A DNA stretch of 64,000 bases from Acephala macrosclerotiorum (Eukaryota > Ascomycota > Leotiomycetes > Helotiales > Mollisiaceae), in contig MU119330.1 in assembly GCA_014904845.1 (NCBI GenBank), positions 1 to 64,000 of the forward strand, given 5' to 3'. The notes below the pieces were generated by a model. That model did no database searches. It saw only the letters and a list, made by a program, of their open reading frames with translations, and was not told the origin of the DNA. A program made the translations under genes and the position numbers. Shown here piece after piece: positions 1 to 13,853 of the stretch. The stretch's first letter is position 1, and every line of letters begins with the position of its first letter.

Positions 1-15
1 TAAAAAAATGATTAT

Positions 16-223
16 TATTAGTATTATTAGAGATATTTATTATTAGTAATAAATCAAAAACGAAATAAATAAATAAATTGAATAATTCGTTGATTGATTA
101 TTTGTTTTAAATTTAATAAACGCGCAAAAATTGAAAAATATAATTTCAATTCTAGTGCAAAAAGCGCTAGTCCCGATCTGGCCTAGTACCGCACGTGACT
201 ACTAAACTAATATTGTACTTATA
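16..223. repeat. Left LTR of outer retrotransposon
   Basis: This 208-base repeat matches 12115-12322 base for base except for transitions. It starts TATTAGTATTATTAG, which looks like a mutated TGTTGGTATCACCAG, the start of the better preserved copy at 47731-47924 read on its minus strand. It retains the GC-containing core GCGCTAGTCCCGATCTGGCC and the CACGTGACTA motif shared by all four copies in the window. The end TACTTATA corresponds to TACTCACA in the right copy. Confidence 0.75.
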
Positions 224-3200
224 TTAGTAATTCTTTTTTTTATAACAAGAATTAATCTAATTCAACTATTTAAAAAACGTTATTATTTTTTTTTTTTATT
301 GTAATTCGTTAATACGTAAAACTCGTTAATATTTCAATATAAAAATCATATAATTAAACTTTGAGAACAACGCTAATAAACTAGTACTATTCTCAAAGTT
401 CGTCGAAAATTATAAACGCTGAAATTGGAATAATTTTTTTTTTCTTGATTTTATAAATTAAATAATCATAAGATTCGAAATATAATACAAAAAATTTTTT
501 TTTTTTTTTTTTTTTCAATAAATTTTTTTTTTAATTTTTTGTATTATTTTTATCGTTTTTTTTTCTTTTAATTTATTTTTTTATTCGAATTTTAAAATGA
601 TTCGTATTTAAAAACTTTTTTAAAACTTTATTAAATATTGATTTTATTATAATATTTATTGAATTATTTTAATCGTTAATTTATTGAATTTTTTACAATT
701 TTTTACGTTTATACGATTAATAAAAAATTATAATATCGATTATAAAACGTTTTTTCTTAGTCGTTTCCAATTTGATTAAATATTCGTATAACGAATATAA
801 ATTTATACAAACGATTATCGAGATTTTAAAGAAATCAAATTATTAAATAATTATATTAATAATAAATTCGATTACGATTATTATATTGATTTTTCTTATT
901 ATACTATATATTTTAAAAATTAGAACGCTTTTAATAATGCGTTTACTTTTAATAAATTTGTAGTAAATAAAATTTCTTTTGATTTCGAATTTTTTATTAT
1001 TCAATTAATATTTATTTATTAAAATAATTTTATATTCAATTTAAAAATTAAAATTTTTATTATTTGCAAATAAATTATCGATAAAAAAGAAAAATTTCAT
1101 CGTAAATAAATCGAAAATAATATATTTGAATTCTCAATTTAAGTTTTTAATCTATTATTCTAATTTTTTATTCAATATAATAATTTTTTTTTTATTGGAT
1201 TTTAGTATTAAATAATAATAAACAAATCGAAAATTATTTTAAATTGACAAATTATAATAATATAAATTTTTTTAATTCGTTGTTTTTAATATTTAATTTA
1301 AAAATTAAATAATTTAATATTTATTAATTTAATTTTTTTATTTTAATTTTTTTTATTGTAATTGAATTATATTTTCGAAATAAATTAAAACGTATTTATT
1401 AAAGATTAATAATATTTCTAATATGAAAATTTCTTTAAATTTGATTAAAAATTTAATTTTATTAAATTCGTTTTCTTCGAAAGTAAAATTTTTTTTTCTA
1501 CTAATATAAACGTATCATCGATTTATATTTTAATAATATCGAAAAATTTTTTAATAATCGTAATCAGAAAACAAAAATCGTATATCGATATAATTATAAA
1601 TAATTTCTCTTTATAATACTTGTAATACGTAATTTATTAGTGTGTTTCTATTTTCGCAATTTTATATAAAAATTTCAAAATAATTATAATTATATTTAAT
1701 AAATATAAATAGTGAATTTCTTTCGATAAACGTATTAATATAAATCGTTAGAAATTTATCGTAAATTAAATATAAATTTGAGTAATATTACGAAATTATA
1801 TTTTAATTTTTTTGTTTGAAAATTGAATTAAAAAAAGTATTAAAACGACAATTAATCGTTAATTAATTCTCTATATTATCGAAAATTGCATAAGAATTAA
1901 ATTTTTTTTTTCGTTGTTATATTTTTAGATTATTAATTTCGATTTCTCGTAGAAAATATCGATAGTTTTATTTTTAATTTCATTGATTAATCTCGAATTG
2001 AAAATTCGAATTCTAATATATTTATTAAAATCGTATTAAATGAAATTAAAAACTTTTTTTATAATCAAATTATCGATTTTTTTTTTTTAAAACGCTTTGA
2101 ATAATTGTTTAAAAATTGTAATTATATTTTTTTTTCGTAGTTTTAATAATAATTCTATATCGCTTTTTTTTTTACTTATTATAAAAATTATAAAAAATTT
2201 AATTTTTTCGATAATAGTAATAAAAAATTGATCATTGAAATCTTTGTAATTTTTTTCGTCGTTTTCAATAAAATTATAGTATTTATTTTATTTAGATTTT
2301 TTATTACGTACGTTTTTATTTTGTGATTTTTTTAAGTATTTTCAATTACGTTTTTTAATTGATTTTTCGTTTATTTTATTTGATTAAAAAAAAAAAAAAA
2401 ATTTTTTTAATTTTTTTAATTATTTTTTTAATCGTTAATTCGATTATAAACTTTTAGTACTTTTTTTTTCATATAATAAAATTTAACAATTATTAAACGA
2501 AAATTAATCAATTTGTAAAATATATCAATTATATATGTTTTTTTATTAATTACTAGTAATTTATATAATTTTTTTTATTTGTTCTTTTTATATTAAACGC
2601 GTACTTTAAATAGAATTAATAAATTTAATATAGATTTCGTATTTGAATCGTTTTTTATTGAAAGTGTATTATTAATTTAACGTTAAATATATAAACAATA
2701 TACTTTTTTAATAATTACTCGAATTATTTTAATTTTTTTAATAATTAATAGCGACGATATATCGTTATTAATCATTTTAAAGTATACTTTAAATATTAGT
2801 AATATAAATATAATATTGTTCGATTTTATTGAATTATTAACAATTTTAATTACTATTTATAAAATTATATTTTTATCGATTTATTTCTCGATTAATTCGT
2901 CGTAAATAATCTCGTAAACTCGACGTAATAAAATGTAGTATTTTTCTATTTTTTTTATATTATTATAAGTTTTAATAAGTATTTTTTTTGATTTTAATTA
3001 CTATTGTTTTAACGTTTTATTGAAATTTTATAAACGAAATTTTTTTTTTAGTATTGTAAACAATATAATTTAATAATTTTTAATATATATCGATTTAATA
3101 TATACGTAGTATATTTTATATTATTTTTACAAATATATTTTTCATGAATTTAATAATTTGAAATACTGTAAACGAATTTATTATTTGTAAAATTAGTTTT

Positions 3201-5673
3201 TTATTTAAATATAAAACGTTGACAATAATCGAGTAATTGAATTTATAATCATTTTATAAAGTAAATTTGAATTTTTTAAATAATTATTTATATATTTAAT
3301 AATAATAACAATATTTAATAAAATATTAAATATATTTAATATTTACGTTATAATTAATTTATTGAAAAACTTTTATAAAACGTTGTATCGATAAATAATT
3401 AAAACGTTTATACAATTGATATAATTTTATATCGATAAAATGATTTTAAATTAAATTCTTTTTTAATTAATATAATAGTATCTATAAATAATTTTACTTT
3501 TTTATAATAAAAACGATTTTATTTCTTTGAATTAAAATATTTTTTAAATTGTCGAATTTTATACTTATAGTATTTATATTTTAAATACAAAATAAAAAAA
3601 ATATATTTATAAAAACAATATAAAAAATAATAATACTTAATAAAATATCGATTCGATTAATTTTCTGCGATAAAATAATACTTTTATTAAAGCAAATCTT
3701 ATAAACTCCAATCGTAAATATATTCAATTAAACGCTAATATTAAACTTTCGTAGTACTATAAATTGCGATTAATTAATAATTAATATTTTAACGATTCTA
3801 TTATTCGATATAATTTCTTGAAAAACTTTTAAAAAATATTAATTTTCAAAAATAAAAAATGAATATTAATTTGATTCGAATAATTTAAATTGTAATAATA
3901 AAATATTAAATATATTTTTTTTATAATAATATAACGAGTAAACTAATTATTTAAAATAATTATTATTTACATATTATTGATTTTTTTAAACTCGATAAAA
4001 TAATTCTTATTTTCGTTTTCTATTTTTATACTTATTAATAATTAATCAATTTTTATTATTTGATTATTTTTCAATAAATTTTCTATTTTTTCGATTTTAA
4101 TAAAAAAACTCTAATAATAAATTGTTATAATATTTCGATTTACTATATATTAAATTTACTATCGAAATTTTATATATACTTATTATCGCTTTTTTATCGT
4201 ATATTTTATTAATTAATATTTCGATTTACTACAAATATAATATTTCTTTTAATATAATTTTTTTTGAAATTTATAATTTCTACGATATTTATTTCGAAAG
4301 TTTTTTCAATTTCGATATTCTCGATTTTATATTCAATCGCTTTTTTTGTTTCGTTTTCTATAAATACGATCAATTTAATTTTAATCGAATTCGTTTTTTT
4401 TTTAATTTTAAAAAATAGAATTTAAACTATATTACTATATTTCACGTAATCGCATCGCAATATCTATTATTAATCGCAATTCAACGTAAACGCTTTTAAA
4501 AGTATTAACGAATTTATAAAAAATAAAATTGTACTTTTTAATATTTCAATAAATACTAATAATTTGATTTTACAAATTATATTTCGTTTAATATTTCGAT
4601 AATAAATTCAATTTAATTTTTTGAAATTAATCGAAAAATATTTATAAGTATTTCAATTTAATTTTTATTAAATTAATTATAATAATTTTTATTAAAATTG
4701 TTTTTTTTTTATAAAAATATATATAATTAGCGATTTTTTTCAATTTCGAAATAAATTTTTATTATTATTATTAACGTAATAAAATTGAAATTTCTTTTTA
4801 AAAATTTATTAAAATAAAACGCGTTTATACGTTTTATAAAACTAATAAAAAATATTTTATTATATTGATTTTAAAATAATTCGATTTTATTATAATAATT
4901 ATAAAAAATCGATAATTTGCAATTAAAAATATTGTATAATTTTTTATTATATTTTTATTATCAATATAAATTTTTATTAAATTTATAAATAATTTAATAA
5001 AAATACTTTATAGATTATTATATTGATTCGATTACTATTGAAAAAATTATTAATAAATATATTAAATATTTTGTATTATATTAAATAAATTCGTATTTGT
5101 AAAAAAAGTTGTAATAAGAAAAATATAAAAAGTATTTATAGAAATAGTCGTATTTATAGTAAAAAAATTCGTATTAATAATTAAAATCGTAAGAATAATT
5201 ATACTCTAATTATTAAATACTAATATTAAAATACTTTGATTTATTAATTGAATTAATCAATTTTATCAAAAGAAAAAATCTTTATTTTTTAATTAATTAA
5301 CGATTTTTATTTGTATTTATTTATAAAACTTTTTTTATTAAAGAATTTTTTTTAAATTATCGATAATAAATTTTTTATTTTTCGATATTTAAACTTCGTA
5401 AATACATAAAAAGTTTTATAAACGACGTATAAAATTTTTATATATTAAATATAAAATTTTTTACAAATAATTTTTAAAGTTTTTTTAAAAGTATTTTTAT
5501 AAATTGTAATTAAAGTATTTTTTTTTTTATATATTTTAAAACAATAAAAAATATATTTATTTAATATTATTTTATTAAAATTTTTATTATTTGTAAAATT
5601 GAAATTCTTTTTTTATTTGTTTTTATCGTAAAAAAATTTAATTTTAAATAAATTTACTATTTTAAAAAATAAT

Positions 5674-5902
5674 TGTCGATTTAATCATATAATCGTTTAA
5701 ACGATCGATTAAATAATTCGAATTATAATTTTTATTATTTTTAATAATAGTTACTCTAGTATTTACTTTTTAATCTTACGTTTATTCTATTTAATTATAT
5801 AAATAAATAAATATTTTCTTTAGAAAAAAGCAAACAAAATTGAATTATTAATATTAAATTAAAATTTTAATATTTCGTAATTTGTTTTCGAACGTTTTAA
5901 TA
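5674..5902 (+). repeat. Left LTR of inner retrotransposon
   Basis: This 229-base copy pairs with 11406-11634. It holds a TATATAAATAAATAAATA tract followed by TTTCTTTAG, which looks like a promoter region for + strand transcription. It is flanked on the left by ATAAT. Confidence 0.75.
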
Positions 5903-8900
5903 CTAATTAATAATTGAATTTATTCGATTATAAAATAGCAAAATTACTTACGAAAAAACAATAATTAAATAAAATTAATCGAATAAAAAAATTCAAATTG
6001 TACGTAATTTACTAGTTCAATTAAACGTAAAAAAAAATAGTTTTTATTTGTATTAAAAAAAACTATTAAATTTTCAAAAAATATTGCGATTTCACGTTCG
6101 TTTTATTTTCTTCGATTTAAAATTAATTGATTTTTTATTCTACGTTTTATCGCGTATTAATAACGAGTATTTTATTATAATTTATTAAACAATACTAAAA
6201 ACAATTCTTACGAACTCGATATAAAAACTCGTCGAACCAATATATTTATCGAATATAATACGACTCGATAAAATACTTTTCGAGAATATAATTACATTTT
6301 TTCAAAGTACGATTTTAATCAAAAAAAAACTTTTTTATTATTTTTTTTATTTCTCGATTCAATATAATATACATTGAAATAAATATAAAATTTCAAAGTA
6401 AAAAATAATCGAAACTATAAATTATAAATAGAATATAAAAAAATATTTTTAAAATAAACAAAAAAAATATTTAAAAAAAAAAAAAAAAAATTAAAAAAAA
6501 AAAAAAAAAATTTAAAAAAAAAACTATATAAAACTTTGTAAATAAACGAAATATAAATATCGAAAAAACGATTTATTAAAATCTTAAAAATATTAATAAA
6601 TATTACAAATAAAAAGAAATAATTAAAATAATCACATAAAGAAATTATAAAAATAAATTTAATAAAAAATTTCAATTTATAAAAAAATACAATCAATTTA
6701 AAAACAAAATAAATTCGAAAATTAACGTTTTTTATTATTTTTATCAAAAAAATTAAAAAAATAGTATTAATACTTTCGAATTTCTTTTTTTAATTATTAA
6801 AACTTACTATAAAATCTTTTATAAAACAAACGATATTACTCGAACGTACAATACTTTAAAAACAATTCTAAAAAAGTAATAAAATATTATTATTAAATTT
6901 GTTATTAAAAAACGAAAACTCGAAACGAAATTCGTCGTTTTTATTATTATTAGAAATTAAAAAATTATTAAAAAAATTTAATTAATTAATATATAATTTC
7001 AATCGTAAAAATTAAACAATATTTAATTTTAATAAAAAATTAATTACTTTTATAAAAATTTATAATAATAAATTTAAATACTACAAAAAAAAAATTTATT
7101 AAATATATTTATACGAATATTTAAAAACTTATATTTAAAAACAAATATTAAACTCGAAAATTATTATAACGCGTTTTCGATTATATTTATCAACGAAATT
7201 AATAAATTCTATTATTAGAAATTCACTAAAAAAAGTCTATTTTTCGATAAAATAATTGAAATTGTAAAATCGAATTTCGAGATCGAAAAACGTTAAAATA
7301 AAATATTTAATTAATAGAATACGATTATATTCGCATTAATTCGAATATAAAATTCAAATAAAACGATCTTCGAATACTTCGAAATATTATACCAAAAATT
7401 GATCTAAAAACAATTTAATTTACGTTCGAATATACGAATAAAAATTATTATACGAAACAAATTTTATTACGTTTATCGAAATATATTAAAATACTATTAA
7501 ACGCTTTTTCGATTTTTATCGAATTTTTAAACGATATATAAAAATATTTATAACGCGATTTTATTTTAAACGAAAATAAAAACAATTTTTAGAATTTTTA
7601 TAATCGAAAAAAAAGAAATTTATCGAAATATAATCAAATTATATTTCGCAAATTGCAAATATCACAATAAAAATACTCGATATAATAATCGAACTAATTA
7701 TAAAAAATTAATAATATATTAAAACGAAAAAAAATATTTCGTCTATAAAAACTCGAATTGTTAAAGTATTTACTATATACTAAAAAAAAGAAAAAAAGCG
7801 TACGACGATTTTAAAAAATCGAAATTATTCGATAAAAACAAAATAATTTAATTCGTAATTGAATTCGAAGAATTAAATTTCGATATCGCTAAAAAATACG
7901 AATAATTCGTTATTGAATTTATTAAAAAAAAAAAAAATTTATACGAAAACGATATTACGCGATCGATTAATTACTTTATAACATTTTATAATACGATTAA
8001 TAAATTTAAAATCATCGAATTACTCGATTATTAATTAATTTATTATACGATATCGAGTATCGTAATACAATTGAAATTATTTTCAATATTTACTAATATA
8101 AAAACGTATTTTTTTTATTGTATTTTTAAAATATAAACAAATTACAAATTAAATTCAACAATTTTAATAACGTATTTATTTAAAATAAACGATATACGTT
8201 TATTATTAAAGTATTTAAACATTTTTAAATACTATTTAATTTATTCGAAAATTTGATTTATAATAATTGTAAAATTTCTACGACAAAAATTGATTTTATT
8301 ATTTATTATTTGATTAAAACGAAATTCAAACGATTATATAAATACTTCGAACATTTATTAATCGCTAAATTCGCGCGAATATTAAAACGTAAAAAATATT
8401 TTACGAATTTCAAAAAAATTAAAAAAAATAATAAAATTCTATTAATAATACTAAATAAATAATAAATTTTTTAATTATTTTAAATTTATATTATACAACG
8501 ATTATAATTTTAATTATTTCGTTTATTTAAACGTATTGTAAATCGATGAAAAATTAATACTTTAAATCGTAAACGAAATTATAATATTTTAAATCGCGAA
8601 ATTTTTTGTAAATATATTAATAAAAAAAATATAAAATACTTTTCAAATATATTAAATCGATATTTATTTTGAATTATTAATATTTATTATTTATAATCTC
8701 GAAACGAATTTCAATTTTAAAAAATTTTACAATAATATTAAAAATATAAATATTAATTCGAAAATTATATCAATAGAAATTTATAATTCGATTAATCTAA
8801 TAAAAAAATATTACGTTTTATTAAAACGTACGTATAATATATTACTTTAAAAATTCTTTGATTTACAAAAAAAAAAACGATTTCAAATAATGATTAAAAT

Positions 8901-9777
8901 AATCAATAATACGATAAAATCGAATAATATTATTTTTACATTTTTTATTTTTAATATTTATTTTCAAATATTATAATAAAATACGTTTATAATATTAATT
9001 GTTACTAAAATTAAAATAGTAAAAAATATAATAATTACAATTCGAAAATATTATATTACTCACTAAATTAATAACGTTCTACAAATAAAAAATAATTTAC
9101 AAAATTATTATTTAATTAATTTATTTTTAAATTTAAACGTATTTATTTAAAAAAAAAATAAAAAATAAAAAAAACTATATATATTTTTAATAATAAATAT
9201 AAAAACTTTCAAAGTTTATTTGATTAAAAAAAAAACTAAAAATAAATAATTGTTTATAAATTTTCGTACAAAAAAAATTATTATTATTTTAAATAATTTA
9301 TTCGCAATTTCTCGTAAAAAAAAAATTAATAAATTAATCACAAAAAAAATCTTTGAATTAATTTCTAATAATTTGAAAAAAATTAATAATTAACGAATTT
9401 TCGATTTAAGATTAATAAATAAAATCAAAAATATAAAAACAATAATTTTATACGAAAAATCTCGTTTTGTAATTCAAATATTCAACGATAAAAACAAAAA
9501 AATAATATTAATTTAATTTTCGATTATTTAACGTATTAATCAACGAATTATTATTATTTTAATTTTATTTTTCAAATTCAAAAAAATCAATTTTTATTTA
9601 AAAAACATTATTTAAATATACGTACAATTAACAATTTTATTAATATGTATTATTTTTATTAAATTTTCGAAAAAAATAATAAATAAATTTTTATTGAATA
9701 TCGTTTTCAAAGTAATTAAATTTTTTTATAAAATCTTGAAAATAAAAATATATTAATATAAAACGTATAATACTTAC

Positions 9778-9973
9778 TATCGATTACACAGAAATATTTA
9801 TTAATAAATTATACGCAAAAAATAAAAATCTAAATTTTATACTTTGCAATTGTTATAATCGTTGTTTATTCTAGTAAAAAGTGCACAAAAATTGAAAGAT
9901 ATAATTTCAATTTTAGTGCAATTAAGACTAGTCCCAATGCAGCCTATTACTGCACGTGACTATTGTTTCAACA
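9778..9973. repeat. Solo LTR of the outer-element family inside the inner element
   Basis: This stretch aligns with the LTRs at 16-223 and 12115-12322 and, even better at its right end, with the minus strand of 47731-47924 (CACGTGACTATTGTTTCAACA against CACGTGACTAATGTTCCAACA). Its length of 196 bases is close to the 194 of that copy. CTTAC precedes it (9773-9777) and TTTAC follows it (9974-9978), a target duplication with one C/T difference. There is no second LTR or internal sequence, so it reads as a solo LTR that inserted after the inner element. Confidence 0.65.
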
Positions 9974-11405
9974 TTTACTATAGAAATAAATTTTCAATAA
10001 AATTTTCAATTTTCGATCTTTGTTTATTTATTACAAAAAGTAATTATATTTTATTCGAAATAATCGATATATAAATCAATAATACGTTTATTTTAAAAGA
10101 TTAAATCTTTATAAAATTAAAAAACTTTAAATTACAAAAAATTAAATTATTAATTAAATCTACAAAATTTTTTACGTTGAATATTTTTTTATTATTCAAT
10201 AAATGCAAATTAATAGTAAATAAAATCGAAAATAGAATTGTATTTTCACAAAAAAAATAAAATAAACGTTTAAATTTAATTGATTTAAAATCAAATTTTT
10301 ACAAATAAACGTATTTCGAGTAATATATTCGAAAAATATATATCAATTCTATTTATCAATCGAAAATTATATACGATATATCGACGACAATTTAATATTA
10401 ATATCTCGAAAAAAAACAAATTATAACGCTAAATAAACGATTACAATAACAAATAAACAATCTCGATCGTAAATTTCGATTTTTTTATTTAAATTTATAG
10501 TCAATAAAATTTTTCATTTTTATAAACGATTTTTTTATTATAAATAAAAACTTTAATTCGTAGATCGAATATATCGTCGTTTTTAACAATAAGACTTATA
10601 GCGATAAACAATTCAATTTACAAAATAATTTACTTTATTGAAATTCAATGAAATACAAAAAAATTATTTATATTATTTTAACTTTTGAATTATACGTAAT
10701 AACAACAAAAATCGATATAAAAATTTCAATTTTTATTATTTTTAATTTTATTATAAAACGACTCGAATTAAATTTAATTTTTGTAATTATTTGTATTGAT
10801 TTTTTTTCTTTTTACGAGTATATAATCAAATTCGATACTATTAAAGAAAAGCGTTTTATAATCGATATTATAATTATTAAATAATCGTATAAACGTAAAA
10901 AACTTTCGAAAATTCGATAAATTACTAAAAACAATAATTCAATTAATATTATAATCAAATTCAATACTAACAAAATATTTAAATCGCTTATTAATATTAA
11001 TTACTTTAATATCAAAATACAAAAATAAATACAACGTTTCAAAGTTCAAAAATCAATCGACGAAAGTAAAAATAGTAAAAAAAATAATTATTAAAAAAAA
11101 CAATACTAAAAAAAAAAACGTATAATTATTATTTTAATATTTTTAGTATTTTTCGATATTTTCAATGTTTTTAAAAGTAAAATTTTCAATTGATTCGAAG
11201 ATTATAAATATTGAATTTAAATTTTTTTTTTTAAATTTGATTTGATCGATTAAATATTATAATACGTAACGACGATTAATTTACGATCAGATTTCTTTTT
11301 AGTATTTAATAGTAAAATAGTATATTAACAATCGTAATAATACTTTCTTTTGTATTTGATTTACGAATTAAAAAAAGCGTTTTCTTTTAAAAAAAAAATT
11401 ACTAA

Positions 11406-11634
11406 TATTGATTTAATTATATAATCATTTAAATAATTGATTAAATAATTCGAATTATAATTTTTATTACTTTTAATAACAATTGTTTTAATGTTCATTT
11501 TTTAATCTTATATTTATTTTATTTAATTATATAAATAAATAAATATTTTCTTTAAAAAAAAGCAAATAAAATTGAATTATTAATATTAAACTAAAATTTT
11601 AGTATTTCGTAATTTGTTTTCAAACGTTCTAATA
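11406..11634 (+). repeat. Right LTR of inner retrotransposon
   Basis: This is the 229-base partner of 5674-5902. The first bases TATTGATT look like a RIP-changed TGTTGATT. It is followed directly by the target duplication ATAAT at 11635-11639. Confidence 0.75.
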
Positions 11635-12114
11635 ATAATTATATAATAAATAATAAAAAAATTGAAAGTTTTAATTCGAATTCGAGTAAATATTATTATT
11701 AATATTTATACGCTTTCGATTAAATAACGAGTAAAAACGTAAAACTTTTTTTAATAATTCGTTTTTAATATAAATTCGAATAAATTAATATAAATTTAAA
11801 ATTACTTTTACGTTTTTTTATTCGTTTTTTGTAAACGTTATTATTTTATATAGTAAATACAGATTTAAAAAGTAAATACAAACTTAAAATCGTTTTCATA
11901 CTATTTTTTTTAAGTTTTTAATAGTCTCGATATTTTTAGTACGTTTTTATAAGAAAGTTCTTATAAATTCTCGTTTTTTCGAAAATACGTTAATTATTTT
12001 AAGTATTTTTTTATAAAAAGTAAATTATTTAAAAAAAAAAAAATTTTTTGTAAATTAATTTTTTTTAAATAGAAATTTAATTGTTTTGTAATTAATTAAA
12101 CAATTACTAATTAA

Positions 12115-12322
12115 TATTAATATTACTAGAAATATTTATTACTAATAATAAATTAAAAACGAAATAAACAAATAAATTAAATAATTCGTTGATTGATTAT
12201 TTGTTTTAAATTTAATAAACGCGCAAAAATTGAAAAATATAATTTCAACTCTAGTGCAAAAGGCGCTAGTCCCGATCTGGCCTAGTACCGCACGTGACTA
12301 CTAAATTAATATTGTACTCACA
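12115..12322. repeat. Right LTR of outer retrotransposon
   Basis: This is the 208-base partner of 16-223. It ends TACTCACA, keeping the CA terminus, and is followed by ATTAT at 12323-12327, the same five bases that precede the left LTR. Confidence 0.75.
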
Positions 12323-12327
12323 ATTAT

Positions 12328-13790
12328 AATAAAATTATATATTTTTTTTTTAAAATTTTTTATAAATAACTAATTTCGAAAACGATATTAATTACGTATT
12401 TTTTAATATATAAAAAGTTTTCATTTATTATAAAATAAAAAATAATTTTTTTTATTTTTATTTTAATTAATTAATTTACGAATTATAAATTACTTTAAAT
12501 AAATTTAATTTATTAATTAAAACGAATTAATTTACGATTAAATTTTTTTATTTTATATTTTATTATTTTATTATATTATACGTATAATATATATTATATT
12601 AATATTATATTTTAATTTTAATATTATATTCGCGAATTATATTTTAACGTTAATAAAATTTTTAATTTTTATAATTCGAATATATATTAAATATTTATAA
12701 TTATTAATTTTAATCGTATAAATATAACGATTTAAAAAAAAATTATTAATTAATTATATAATATTTATATAATAAATATATATAAAATTAACGTTAAATA
12801 AAATTTTAAAATTATAAATTCATTTTAACGATTAACGTTTTATAAATTATATTAAAAAATTTAAATATATTATATATAAATTAATATAATATAATTAAAA
12901 ATTTATTAAAAATTTAATTAATACGTATATTATTATTATAAAATTTTTAATATAAATATATATTTTTTATATTTATTATATATATATTATTAATAATTTA
13001 ATTAAATTAATAATATATTTATTATAATATATAATATTTAATTTTATTATATTATAAATAATATATTTGTATAAAATATATTATATATATATTAATTTTG
13101 AAAGTTTATTATTAGTTTATTTTATAAAAAAAATATATATAATATTTTAATACTAAATATAATTATTATATATATTAATTATATTTAATATAATTTTAAA
13201 CTTTTTAATAAAAATATTTTTTTTTTTAAATATAAATAAAAAATTAAAAATTAAATATATTTTAAATATATATTAATATTATATTTAAATTATAATAAGT
13301 AAATACTTTTTAAAAAAATTATTAAAAAAATTAATACGTAAAATAAATTGTTTAAAATTAATTAAATATATATTATATTAATATTATATAAATAATAAAA
13401 ACGAATTATATTTTATTATATTTAATAATATTTAAATTAAATATATATTTAATTTAAGTTTTATTTTAATATAATAATTTATAATTTAAAAATTATTCAT
13501 AACGTAATAAGTATATATTTAATTTATAATAAATATATTAATAATAAACGTTTAATAAATAAATTATTTTATTATATAATATATACGAAATTCGTAAAAA
13601 ATATAATTTAATAAAAATTTTTGTATTATATTTTAAATTAATAATTTTATATAATTAAATTATAAATATATAAATAAAATTTAAAATATAAATTTAATAT
13701 TTTATAATTTTTAAAAATAAAAATAAAAATAAAATATAAATATATAATATATATTTATTTTGTGCGGCGTATAATAAATTAAACGTTAAA
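12328..13790. other. AT-rich tract without a recognisable gene
   Basis: About 1.4 kb of almost pure A and T between the outer retrotransposon and the first gene. No ORF, inverted repeat or LTR pair could be seen. The remaining C bases are again mostly in CG pairs. It may be another fully degraded transposable element. The change to ordinary composition is abrupt at about 13.76-13.80 kb. Confidence 0.6.
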
Positions 13791-13853
13791 ATAAAAATAG
13801 TTTTATTTCTCGGGAGCGAGAGTATAAATAAAGTATATACGAGTGATTTTATT

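Larger units (their letters stand above)
5674..11634 (+). mobile_element. Inner LTR retrotransposon nested in the outer element, RIP-degraded
   Basis: Direct repeats at 5674-5902 and 11406-11634 have exactly the same length (229 bases) and differ only at scattered sites. ATAAT lies directly before the left repeat (5669-5673) and directly after the right one (11635-11639), consistent with a 5-base target duplication. The left repeat begins TGTCGATTTAAT and both repeats end in a form of CGTTCTAACA, giving the usual TG...CA ends. Total length is 5961 bases including a 196-base solo LTR of another family. The + orientation is inferred from the TATA-like tract inside the LTR and the A-rich + strand. 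No open coding frame remains, so Gypsy or Copia cannot be decided. Confidence 0.75.
16..12322. mobile_element. Outer LTR retrotransposon, RIP-degraded, with a nested element inside
   Basis: Two direct repeats of equal length (16-223 and 12115-12322, 208 bases each) bound this block. ATTAT lies immediately outside both ends (11-15 and 12323-12327), as expected for a 5-base target duplication, although the AT-rich context makes a chance match easier. Removing the nested element at 5674-11634 leaves about 6.3 kb, a normal size for a Copia or Gypsy element. No reading frame survives; almost all sequence is A/T with C mostly kept before G. The left part of the internal region is T-rich on the + strand, which suggests, weakly, that the element was transcribed on the minus strand. 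The superfamily cannot be called because no reverse transcriptase motif could be read. Confidence 0.75.

Noticed and set aside
6415..10884. ORFs of 69-110 codons in the AT-rich block (for example 6415-6747, 8253-8462, 10648-10884)
   Set aside because: They consist of Phe, Ile, Lys, Asn and Tyr runs expected from A/T-only DNA and lie inside RIP-degraded elements.
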